From Candidatus Brocadiales bacterium (lineage in GTDB: Bacteria; Planctomycetota; Brocadiia; Brocadiales; Bathyanammoxibiaceae): a DNA stretch of 14,350 nucleotides. A program made the translations under genes and the position numbers. A model generated the notes under the pieces. The model saw only the letters and a program-made list of their open reading frames with translations. It made no database searches and was not told the origin of the DNA. Of the stretch, positions 7,349 to 12,986 are shown piece after piece (positions within the stretch are counted from its first letter, which is position 1; every line of letters starts with the position of its first letter). The DNA lies in assembly GCA_030586765.1 (NCBI GenBank), contig JAUQZZ010000037.1:1-14350 (forward strand). The letters run 5' to 3'.

Positions 7349-8328
7349 GGAAGGTCATAGAGGAGGTACTGTCCTTCCTCAAGAAGACCCTGGATATAAA
7401 GGCGGCCGTCCTCTTCGGCTCATACGCCTCAGGGTCCCCAAAGGAGCACCATGACATAGACCTGGCGGTCTTTTACTCCAACCCTTCCAAGTCTGCCTCG
7501 AGTGGAAAGCCCGATATGCCCCTGAGCCTGGAGGAACGGGCCAGGCTGGCTGCTCAAGTACGGCTCAACTGTGGAATGGATGTGGACCTGTATCTATTCC
7601 CTACCAGGGCCCTGGAGGAGGCCCGACACAGCAACCTCTGCGGCTTTATCTTAAAAACAGGAAAGCTAGTCTATAAAGAATCCTCCTCTACACAACTCCC
7701 CTTTAAGCTCATGACATGCATGAAGGAAGAGATACTGCGCCGCCTGCGAAGGTACCAGGCAGAGATGCTCAAGGAGACCTACCATGACCTCATGGAAGAA
7801 GCCTGCTACAGGAAGCTCCTATCCTTCTTCCTGGACACGGTGTATTCCTCAGAGGAACTCCACGGCCCCACCCAGGCCTTCAAGAAGATGGCCGACTACT
7901 TCATTAGTAAGGCAAAGAGCCAGGCCATCCTCTCCCAACTATTAGAACTCAACCGCCTCAGTGAGGACCTGGACGGCTGTATAGTAGAAAGGCTCTGTGA
8001 GTGGGGAGAAATCGGCGAAATAACCCCCGAGCTCTATGAAAGGGCTCTAAGGGCCTGTAATAATCTGGAGAAGCGCCAGCGCCATATAGAACTCTTTGGG
8101 CAGTGTATGACCAGCCTTCATGACATGGTCCACCACCCCCTGGCCAGCTTCATGATCAGACCCTTAAAGATATTATTATCTTATCTGGGCCACCCCGCCA
8201 GGCTTAAGGCCATGGAAGAAGGCTACGAGGCCCTCAGCGGCATTGAGGATATCTCCAGGTTTGTACAGGTGGTGAAAGAGCGAGAGACAGAGAGACTAAA
8301 GAGGATATACGAAGGGATAGATTTGTAG
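7324..8328 (+). CDS. MNT-type nucleotidyltransferase with long helical C-terminus
   Basis: Encodes 334 aa. Residues 1-120 form a minimal nucleotidyltransferase of the polymerase-beta superfamily, with LFGSYASGS (31-38), DID (44-46) and MDVDLYLF (85-92), where D86 or D88 would complete the metal triad. The usual Ser before DID is replaced by His (HHDIDL). About 210 residues follow with no motif I recognise; they look helical (for example TSLHDMVHHPLASFM) and may hold a second HEPN-like or regulatory domain. Typical MNT partners are only about 100-150 aa, so this extension is unusual. I chose ATG 7324 over TTG 7294 because the latter would overlap the HEPN gene by 55 nt; ATG 7324 has only a weak GGGG site. 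The relatives MntA and GlnE-like enzymes transfer AMP to partners, but the substrate here is unknown. Confidence 0.82.
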   Translation: MLRTEDSLRKVIEEVLSFLKKTLDIKAAVLFGSYASGSPKEHHDIDLAVFYSNPSKSASSGKPDMPLSLEERARLAAQVRLNCGMDVDLYLFPTRALEEARHSNLCGFILKTGKLVYKESSSTQLPFKLMTCMKEEILRRLRRYQAEMLKETYHDLMEEACYRKLLSFFLDTVYSSEELHGPTQAFKKMADYFISKAKSQAILSQLLELNRLSEDLDGCIVERLCEWGEIGEITPELYERALRACNNLEKRQRHIELFGQCMTSLHDMVHHPLASFMIRPLKILLSYLGHPARLKAMEEGYEALSGIEDISRFVQVVKERETERLKRIYEGIDL

Positions 8329-8396
8329 CGTCCGATCTCCGCATCGGATCCGCCTCAGGCGGATCGTGTGCGTCCACCTAAGGCGGACGACGCTGC
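8325..8396. repeat. Palindromic element filling a convergent gene gap
   Basis: GTAG (8325-8328), whose TAG is the stop codon of the nucleotidyltransferase gene, leads into the hairpin TCCGAT/ATCGGA (8331-8348), then GATCCGCCTCAGGCGGATC (8347-8365) and GTCCACCTAAGGCGGAC (8372-8388). The end at 8396 is 2 nt from the stop of the opposing membrane-protein gene. The part at 8368-8396, reversed, is nearly the same as part of the insertion in mfd. No U-tract is seen, but strong hairpins between converging genes could still separate the two transcripts. Confidence 0.75.
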
Positions 8397-8398
8397 CT

Positions 8399-8668
8399 CT
8401 AACTCTCTGATTTCTTCTTCTTCGCCCTGGTGGTTAAAGCCACTATAAAGTTCGCAAAGGCAAAGGCCCCCCATATCCCTTCCAGAATGGTAAACACCCA
8501 ATTCCTCAATTCAAAGGCATACCAGGCAAGGGTAAATCCACCTACAAAATTCATTACCTGATAATACAAGACCTGCTGCCCCCTGCCCCAAAAGTTTCCC
8601 AAAATAAAGGCAGTTAAAAGCAAGGTGAGGCCAAATATCCCAATAGACATCTCAAGGGTAGTGCCCAT
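8399..8668 (-). CDS. Small membrane protein, CBU_0592-like
   Basis: Encodes 89 aa with three hydrophobic segments, at about residues 8-25, 34-52 and 58-77, ending in a basic tail (RAKKKKSES). The arrangement IGIFGLTLLLTAFILGN, YYQVMNFVGG and then a third helix with LEGIWGAFAF matches the family named after Coxiella CBU_0592, small integral membrane proteins of unknown function. I chose ATG 8668 because GAAAGGTGG lies 9 nt upstream. A longer reading frame would run into the REP pair at 8704-8762, and ATG 8650 has no ribosome site. The gene stands alone, converging with the nucleotidyltransferase gene and pointing away from the repeat-only stretch. Confidence 0.72.
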   Translation of the reverse strand: MGTTLEMSIGIFGLTLLLTAFILGNFWGRGQQVLYYQVMNFVGGFTLAWYAFELRNWVFTILEGIWGAFAFANFIVALTTRAKKKKSES

Positions 8669-8703
8669 TTTAAAAGGCCACCTTTCACAAAAGTGCAAGG
8701 AGG

Positions 8704-8762
8704 GTAGACAACGACCTTTATGGTCGTTGATTATATTCAACGAGGTAAACCTCGTTGTCTAC
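8704..8762. repeat. REP-like inverted hairpin pair B
   Basis: GTAG (8704-8707), hairpin CAACGACC-TTTAT-GGTCGTTG (8709-8729), an 8-nt AT spacer, hairpin CAACGAGG-TAAA-CCTCGTTG (8738-8757) and CTAC (8759-8762). The outer CAACGA is shared by the two stems, while the tips differ and stay paired. The outer ends GTAGACAACGA and TCGTTGTCTAC also form an 11-bp inverted repeat, so one large or two small hairpins could form. Confidence 0.8.
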
Positions 8763-8769
8763 CTAGATT

Positions 8770-8832
8770 TTCGCCTGAGGCGAATCCACCTTTGGCATTC
8801 CGTCGCCGTAGGCTAAGGATGCCTTTGGCGTG
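8770..8832. repeat. TTCGCCTGAGGCGAA palindrome and dispersed 29-nt hairpin
   Basis: The palindrome TTCGCCTGAGGCGAA lies at 8770-8784. Bases 8804-8832 form a second repeat, exactly matched in reverse complement at 11946-11974; its stem is CGCC-AGGC...GCCT-GGCG with small internal bulges. Confidence 0.75.
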
Positions 8833-8873
8833 TCTTCCCTCCACTCAGAAGGACACAGGTTATTGGAGTTTAC

Positions 8874-8927
8874 GTAGGGACAAACCTTTAGGTTTGTCCG
8901 TGGACAGGTCTAAAGACCTGTCCCTAC
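8874..8927. repeat. REP-like inverted hairpin pair C
   Basis: GTAG (8874-8877), GGACAAACC-TTTA-GGTTTGTCC (8878-8899), a 2-nt spacer, GGACAGGTC-TAAA-GACCTGTCC (8902-8923) and CTAC (8924-8927). It has the same build as pair B and the array at 35-124, with the TTTA loop in the GTAG unit and TAAA in the inverted unit, but with a different stem sequence. Confidence 0.8.
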
Positions 8928-8948
8928 AGTCTCCTGTTTACTAGTCCA

Positions 8949-9200
8949 GTCCGCCTGAGGCGACTCCCTCCCCCTAGAGGGGGAGATACACACCCCTTAA
9001 TCCCCTCTTTCTGGAGGGGAGACACACCCCCAGCCCCTCCCGCCTGAGGCGGATTTTCAACTTTCCCTCCTATTAAGGAGGGTTAGGGAGGTGTTAGGGG
9101 GGAGACCACACTCCCCCTACCCCCTCCCATCAAGGCTTCGGCCGTGAGCGGTTCGGCTGAGCTCACCGTCGAAGCCTCAGCCGAACAGGAGGGGAGAAAT
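8949..9200. repeat. Cluster of G/C-rich hairpins and palindromes
   Basis: There is no gene in 8669-9267; this part is a mosaic of repeats. It holds GTCCGCCTGAGGCGAC (8949-8964), a CTCCCTCCCCC/GGGGGAG hairpin near 8966, CCCCTC/GAGGGG (about 9003-9020), CCGCCTGAGGCGG (9040-9052), CCCTCC/GGAGGG (about 9065-9081) and a CCCCCTCCCATCAAG arm (9120-9134) that is interrupted by another element and resumes as AGGAGGGG. The order suggests repeated insertion of small elements into one another. Confidence 0.65.
9133..9186. repeat. Interleaved inverted repeats (pseudoknot-like)
   Basis: AGGCTTCG (9133-9140) pairs with CGAAGCCT (9170-9177), and GTGAGC (9144-9149) with GCTCAC (9161-9166). GTTCGGCTGAG (9151-9161) pairs with CTCAGCCGAAC (9176-9186). 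The order A-B-A'-B' is interlocked, not nested. The element sits inside an arm of a G/C-rich repeat. Confidence 0.65.
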
Positions 9201-9211
9201 TTGGGAAAATT

Positions 9212-9240
9212 AAAGGAACTCATAGACCTTTTCAGAGTTC
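9212..9240 (-). terminator. Weak candidate terminator of tyrS
   Basis: On the minus strand, 28 nt after the tyrS stop, GAACTC and GAGTTC (9235-9240 and 9216-9221) could form a 6-bp stem with a 13-nt loop, followed by CTTTAATTTT. The stem is short and the loop large, so termination is only a possibility. Confidence 0.25.
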
Positions 9241-9267
9241 TCACAGGATGGGTTGTAACCAACCTGA

Positions 9268-10515
9268 TTATTCCCCTACGGTGACCCTGGCAAACCTGCG
9301 CCTGCCCACCTGGATGACCGCCCCTGGGCTCACCTCCCAGTCAAGGTTCGGGTCGGTGAGGGTCTGTTTATTTATGTTCACCCCACCCTGGGCTATCAAC
9401 CGCCGGGCCTCGCTGTTGGTCTGGGCAAAGCCGCCAAGAACAAGCAACCTCACCAGCCATATCTTCCCATCCTTCACCTCCTTTCTGGGTACCACCACCT
9501 CAGCTATATGCTCTGGTAATTCATGCTCTCGGAAGACCTTATCAAACTCCCTGGCGGCCCCTTCTGCAGCCTCTCTGCCCCAGTACCTGGCCACCAGGGC
9601 CTTGGCTAGCTCCATCTTGGCTTCCTTGGGGTGGACATTATCCGAAAGGAGCTCATCTATCCTCTCATCGGGAAGGTCTGTGGTCAAAAGGAAATATTTC
9701 CTCATGAGCCCGTCCTGGATGGACATGGCCTTCCCAAAGACCTGTTCAGGCTCCTCAGTGATGCCTATGTAATTCCCCAGGCTCTTACTCATCTTCCTCT
9801 GCCCATCTATACCCTCCAGCAGGGGGGTGGTGAGGGCCACCTGGGGCTCCTGTCCGAAATCCCTCTGGAGGTCCCTGCCCACCAGGAGGCTGAAGAGCTG
9901 GTCTGTGCCCCCTAGTTCTACATCACTCCTGACCATAACGGAATCATAGCCCTGCATAAGGGGATAGAGGAATTCGTGGAGGCTTATAGGGATGCCTTCC
10001 TTGTAGCGCAGGGAGAAGTCGTCCCTCTCCAGCATCCTGGCCACAGTAATCCTAGAAGCCAGGCGGATAATCTCAGAGAAGCCCATCTTCTCAAACCACC
10101 GACTGTTATAGAGTATTTCCGTCCTCTCCATGTCTAGTATCTTACCCACCTGTTCTAAATAGGTCCTGGCATTGGCCATCACCGCTTCTCTAGTTAGCAT
10201 GGGCCTGGTCTTATCAACACCCGCGGGGTCGCCTACCATAGCAGTATAGTCCCCTATAATAAGGATGGCTTGGTGGCCCAGTTCCTGGAATTTTCTCAGC
10301 TTCTGGATGGGTATGGCGTTACCGATGTGTATGTCAGGGGCCGTGGGGTCCAGCCCCAGCTTCACCCTCAAGGGCCTGCCTCCCCTGTGGGACCTGAGGA
10401 GCTTCTCCAGGAGCTCCTCTTCCCTGACAATGTCAATGGCCCCTCGCCTAAGGGCCTCTAACTGCTCTTCTGGTCCTATGTCAAAATGATGCAGGGCTGG
10501 CCCCTTACGGGTCAT
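9268..10515 (-). CDS. tyrS: Tyrosyl-tRNA synthetase
   Basis: Encodes 415 aa; charges tRNA-Tyr with tyrosine in the cytoplasm. The class I signatures are clear: LGLDPTAPDIHIGN with HIGN at 63-66, the tyrosine-pocket region YPLMQGYDSV (184-193), ELGGTDQ (200-206) and KMSKS at 241-245. An S4 RNA-binding domain forms the C-terminus (about 350-415). The length and the LDPTAPD-HIG form fit the TyrZ-like bacterial subgroup. The ATG overlaps the stop of the upstream protease gene as ATGA (10512-10515), and AAGGGGGG lies about 10 nt upstream, inside that gene. It is the last gene of a three-gene minus-strand operon. I see no T-box leader. All active-site motifs are intact. Confidence 0.97.
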   Translation of the reverse strand: MTRKGPALHHFDIGPEEQLEALRRGAIDIVREEELLEKLLRSHRGGRPLRVKLGLDPTAPDIHIGNAIPIQKLRKFQELGHQAILIIGDYTAMVGDPAGVDKTRPMLTREAVMANARTYLEQVGKILDMERTEILYNSRWFEKMGFSEIIRLASRITVARMLERDDFSLRYKEGIPISLHEFLYPLMQGYDSVMVRSDVELGGTDQLFSLLVGRDLQRDFGQEPQVALTTPLLEGIDGQRKMSKSLGNYIGITEEPEQVFGKAMSIQDGLMRKYFLLTTDLPDERIDELLSDNVHPKEAKMELAKALVARYWGREAAEGAAREFDKVFREHELPEHIAEVVVPRKEVKDGKIWLVRLLVLGGFAQTNSEARRLIAQGGVNINKQTLTDPNLDWEVSPGAVIQVGRRRFARVTVGE

Positions 10516-11261
10516 CCTAAGAATCCCCCCTTCTGTTTAAACCAGAGAACAAAGGTCAAGACCATGGAATTGTGGAGCATATGAATGGCAATAGGCGCTA
10601 CCAAGGTGCCGGTCTTTTCAAAGAGATAACCCAGGAGGAGACCCAGGATAAATATCTGAAGAAAGATGTAAAGGTTTAGGTGAACCAGGGAAAAGAAGAA
10701 GGCGCTGAGGAGGATAGCCCAGGACTTCCCCAGCATGTCTCTTAAGGCTGGCTGGAGAAAGCCCCTGAAAAGGATCTCCTCGGCCATGGGCCCTGCCACT
10801 GCCCCCAAAAAGACCATAGTACCCAGAACCACAAAAGAGGTCTCTTCCATAACCCTCAACACTACCTCCTGAGACTGGGGCATCACCCCAAGGGAGCTGG
10901 ACACAAACTCTACCAGGAAGCCAACACTCATAATTATGGGAAAGGCCACGAGGTAACGCAGGAACCCCTGAAAGAGATTCCCCTTCCAACTCATGAGGCT
11001 AAGACCCAGGGCCGAGACAGGCTGGCGGTATCGAAAGCTCACTATAAAAAGAACAAAGAGGCAGGAAAAAACATTAGTAATCAAGGAAAGGATAAGCACT
11101 ACCGCATTTGTGCCTAATAACGCCACAGGGTCAACCCCCAAAACCTTCCGCACCAGGGTTATAAGCACCGTGGAGCCCAGAAGCACCATGAAGAAATAGA
11201 GGGCAAAGACCTGGAGGATGTCCATCAGGTCCCAGGGACAAGCCTCAGTGGTTCTAGTCAT
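10512..11261 (-). CDS. CPBP family intramembrane metalloprotease
   Basis: Encodes 249 aa with about six to seven hydrophobic helices. The CPBP (Abi, Rce1-like) motifs are complete: EEILFR (161-166) with the double glutamate and arginine, FSLVH (190-194) and HMLHN (227-231). Family members cleave within the membrane: Rce1 processes prenylated proteins, while bacterial forms act in bacteriocin immunity, sorting or unknown roles. The substrate here is unknown. ATG 11261 follows GGAAG at 6 nt and overlaps the yjbQ stop by 8 nt. A TTG at 11279 is possible but would deepen the overlap. The stop overlaps the tyrS start by 4 nt, so translation of the three genes is likely coupled. Confidence 0.92.
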   Translation of the reverse strand: MTRTTEACPWDLMDILQVFALYFFMVLLGSTVLITLVRKVLGVDPVALLGTNAVVLILSLITNVFSCLFVLFIVSFRYRQPVSALGLSLMSWKGNLFQGFLRYLVAFPIIMSVGFLVEFVSSSLGVMPQSQEVVLRVMEETSFVVLGTMVFLGAVAGPMAEEILFRGFLQPALRDMLGKSWAILLSAFFFSLVHLNLYIFLQIFILGLLLGYLFEKTGTLVAPIAIHMLHNSMVLTFVLWFKQKGGFLG

Positions 11262-11664
11262 CCGTAGCTTCCGCCTCAATAGGCTGGACCATTACCTGGC
11301 GGTCACGGGGGCCGTCAAAATCACAGAGAAAAATCCCCTGCCATGTACCCAGGGCCAACCTCCCTTTAACTATAGGTACATTCTGCGAAGACCCTACCAG
11401 GGCTGCCTTAATATGGGCCGCAGCGTTGCCCTCTCCATGGGTATAAGGCCCTTCCCAGGGCACTAGCCTCTCCAGGGCGTTTATTATATCCTTCCTCACG
11501 GAAGGGTCTGCGTTCTCGTTCAGGACCACCCCAGCAGTGGTATGCGGCACAAAGATATAACATATCCCCCGCTCTACCCTTGACCTCTTCACCACCCCTT
11601 CCACCTCTCTGGTGATATCTACAAGGTCTGTGGAGTAGCGGCTCTTTACCGTAAGGCTTTGCAT
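11254..11664 (-). CDS. yjbQ: YjbQ/UPF0047 family protein
   Basis: Encodes 136 aa, typical for the family. Diagnostic blocks are VPHTTAGVVLNENADPSV (39-56), THGEGNAAAHIKAALVG (75-91) and LGTWQGIFLCDFDGPRDRQV (105-124). Conserved H41, H76 and H84 probably bind a metal or phosphate. Members are annotated as a secondary thiamine-phosphate synthase because they can complement thiE loss in E. coli; the true role is uncertain. I chose ATG 11664 over a longer reading frame (11739) because it gives the family's length and start (MQSLTVKSRYSTDL); GGGTGG lies about 10 nt upstream. It is the first gene of the yjbQ-CPBP-tyrS operon, with a hairpin-containing leader of about 140 nt. Confidence 0.94.
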   Translation of the reverse strand: MQSLTVKSRYSTDLVDITREVEGVVKRSRVERGICYIFVPHTTAGVVLNENADPSVRKDIINALERLVPWEGPYTHGEGNAAAHIKAALVGSSQNVPIVKGRLALGTWQGIFLCDFDGPRDRQVMVQPIEAEATDD

Positions 11665-11728
11665 AAGTGCCGGGCCACCCTGAGGGGGCTTATCAAAGAC
11701 TTTGGTGGGTGCCGCAGGCCCTGAACTT

Positions 11729-11761
11729 CCCTGAATCAAATTCAGGGCAGGGAAGCCCTGC
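11729..11761. repeat. Double hairpin in the yjbQ leader
   Basis: CCCTGAAT-CAA-ATTCAGGG (11729-11747) abuts GCAGGG-AAG-CCCTGC (11747-11761). Both would be transcribed in the 5' leader of yjbQ. They look like REP-type hairpins; the nearby GTTAC differs from the GTAC/CTAC ends of the other pairs. Confidence 0.6.
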
Positions 11762-11808
11762 GTTACCCCCTTCCTTCATGTTTATTAATCTACTTTCCCT
11801 GCAGACCT

Positions 11809-11837
11809 ATTTTATAGGCGGTGCCGTCAAAAATCAA
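11809..11837 (-). promoter_or_regulatory. Candidate promoter of the yjbQ-CPBP-tyrS operon
   Basis: On the minus strand, TTGATT (11837-11832) and TAAAAT (11814-11809) are 17 nt apart. The -10 box matches the consensus at five positions and the -35 at four. It is the best promoter-like pair upstream of the operon and would give a leader of about 138 nt. Confidence 0.4.
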
Positions 11838-11945
11838 CGTCTTTACCTCTCTGACCTCCAGGCATAAGTTCGGACATGGGTGCTTACTGTTTTCTACAAA
11901 AGTGCCTTCCCATGTCATTCTGGGTCCGCCTTAAGCGGAAGAAGT

Positions 11946-11974
11946 CACGCCAAAGGCATCCTTAGCCTACGGCG
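11946..11974. repeat. Dispersed 29-nt hairpin, inverted copy
   Basis: An exact reverse complement of 8804-8832. Together with the palindrome at 11925-11939 it separates TGTCATTCTG (11913-11922) from AAAATCT (11975-11981), pieces that look like the two sides of the repeat seen at 5103. Confidence 0.75.
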
Positions 11975-11993
11975 AAAATCTCATGTTTTTCTC

Positions 11994-12112
11994 CCCTCCC
12001 ATTGGGAGCAGTTTTTCCAAGATAGCGCCTGCCGAATCCCCTCCCCTGGTGGGAGGGGGTAAGGGGGAGGGGGATTCACCCTCTCCCTACCCTCCCCCAT
12101 CGAGGGGGAGGG
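11994..12112. repeat. G/C-rich hairpin group
   Basis: CCTCCC-ATT-GGGAG near 11996, CCCCTCCC-CTGGT-GGGAGGGG (12038-12058) and CCCTCCCCC-ATCGA-GGGGGAGGG (12090-12112). This is the same family as 12796-12874, with two complete hairpins joined by a purine-rich stretch. Confidence 0.7.
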
Positions 12113-12167
12113 TATTTTGTCCGAACCCTTGTCCAAGGCTTACTTTACCTAGGACGACATTTTCGAC

Positions 12168-12320
12168 TTGACGATAGGAATAAAAATCGTAAATATATAA
12201 ATATAAGATGCCTACAAGAGTTGGGTTAATCAATATCCTAGGGTAGGTGCGATAACTCACTCCTTCGCCAGAGGCATGGCAGATTCGCCTCTAGCAAACA
12301 ACTCCGATGTGTTCTATAAT
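12168..12320 (+). promoter_or_regulatory. AT-rich promoter region of the ACT gene
   Basis: Two weak candidates exist. TTGACG (12168-12173) is followed by an AT-rich tract with TAAATA at 12190. Further down, a perfect TATAAT stands at 12315-12320, ending 8 nt before the ATG at 12329, but without a good -35. A small hairpin AGAGGC/GCCTCT (12270-12292) lies between. Which one is used cannot be told from the sequence. Confidence 0.3.
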
Positions 12321-12328
12321 ATATTTTT

Positions 12329-12748
12329 ATGCAGGAACCCCAGACAAATTTCCTGTTCGATAGACAGATCTCTCTGGTCCTGGAAAACCTCCCAGGAACC
12401 CTGGCAGAGATATGTTCCACCCTGGCCCAGAAGGAGGTCAATATCCTGGGCCTCTCCATATCTGATATGGTTGATACTGGCGAACTTCGGATGATAGTCA
12501 GCCACACCGAAAAGGCTAAAAGGCTACTGGAGGCCAGGGGCTATGATGTACTAGAGTCAGAGGTACTCTTAGTGGAGATGAGCAATAGGCCTGGGGTGCT
12601 GGCAAAGATTGCTGAGAAGCTGGCCAAGGGTAAGGTAAACATAGAGTATGCCTACTGCGCCGCCTCCAGAAAGGAGGGTAATGTCATGGGCGTACTGAAG
12701 GTCTCAGACACCACCAGGGCCTACGACATCCTCTCTGCCGGTGAGTGA
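12329..12748 (+). CDS. Tandem ACT domain protein
   Basis: Encodes 139 aa made of two ACT domains, about 12-76 (ISLVLENLPGTLAEICSTLA...) and about 79-139 (VLLVEMSNRPGVLAKIAEKLA...). Each has the N-R/L-PG-L turn that usually binds amino acids at a domain interface. Stand-alone double-ACT proteins (COG4747-like) are thought to sense amino acids and regulate metabolism or transport; the ligand and partner are unknown. The length is normal and both domains are complete. The ATG at 12329 has no Shine-Dalgarno site, unlike most genes here, and a TATAAT lies just upstream, so the message may be leaderless. No co-transcribed metabolic enzyme is next to it to hint at a pathway. Confidence 0.88.
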   Translation: MQEPQTNFLFDRQISLVLENLPGTLAEICSTLAQKEVNILGLSISDMVDTGELRMIVSHTEKAKRLLEARGYDVLESEVLLVEMSNRPGVLAKIAEKLAKGKVNIEYAYCAASRKEGNVMGVLKVSDTTRAYDILSAGE

Positions 12749-12795
12749 GGTAGTATTAATGAAACCTCTGAAAAAGTGTAGGGCGAAGTCTTATA

Positions 12796-12874
12796 CCCTC
12801 CCCCTTGATGGGGGAGGGAAGGGTGGGGGTGAATACCACCCTCCCCTAACCCCTCCCATCAAGGGAGGGGGAAG
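12796..12874. mobile_element. G/C-rich MITE-like element with possible target duplication
   Basis: CCCTCCCCC-TTGAT-GGGGGAGGG (12796-12818) and CCCTCCC...GGGAGGG (12851-12869) are two hairpins in inverted arrangement around GGGTGGGGGTGAATACCACC. TTATA stands directly on both sides (12791-12795 and 12875-12879), which could be a 5-bp target site duplication. It lies between the ACT gene and the secreted-protein gene and encodes nothing convincing. Confidence 0.6.
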
Positions 12875-12934
12875 TTATAGGTCTATTATCATTTTGCAGC
12901 GGTCGAACTTGCTCGACTTAAAATCATAAGCAGC

Positions 12935-12951
12935 GTCCGCCTAAGGCGGAC
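12935..12951. repeat. GTCCGCCTAAGGCGGAC palindrome
   Basis: A perfect 17-bp palindrome (8-bp arms, 1-nt centre), preceded by CAGC as is the first palindrome in the mfd insertion. It lies 35 nt before the start of the next gene. Confidence 0.8.
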
Positions 12952-12986
12952 CACTACAATTCTTGATTTTTCAGGGGTTTATCAAT

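Larger units (their letters stand above)
11868..12126. mobile_element. MITE-like element with GTTCGGACA ends (copy 2)
   Basis: GTTCGGACA (11868-11876) and TGTCCGAAC (12118-12126) bound 259 bp that contain only other repeats: an interrupted TGTCATTCTG repeat, TCCGCCTTAAGCGGA (11925-11939), the 29-nt hairpin and G/C-rich hairpins. The right end resembles that of copy 1 (1457-1622). The copy looks enlarged by nested insertions. Confidence 0.45.

Noticed and set aside
8325..9060. Possible CRISPR array from repeated short palindromes
   Set aside because: The palindromes are irregularly spaced, vary in sequence and have no spacers of uniform length; no cas gene is present.
11740..12300. Search for a tRNA, small RNA or riboswitch in the gap around 11740-12300
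   Set aside because: No cloverleaf, CCA end or known riboswitch core could be recognised; the stretch is explained mainly by repeats.
12894..12924. TTGCAG/TAAAAT as a promoter of the secreted-protein gene
   Set aside because: The spacing is 19 nt and both boxes are imperfect; not better than chance in this AT-rich patch.
12741..12929. 62-codon open frame after the ACT gene
   Set aside because: Most of it is the G/C-rich MITE-like element, and it has no ribosome site or protein-like composition.
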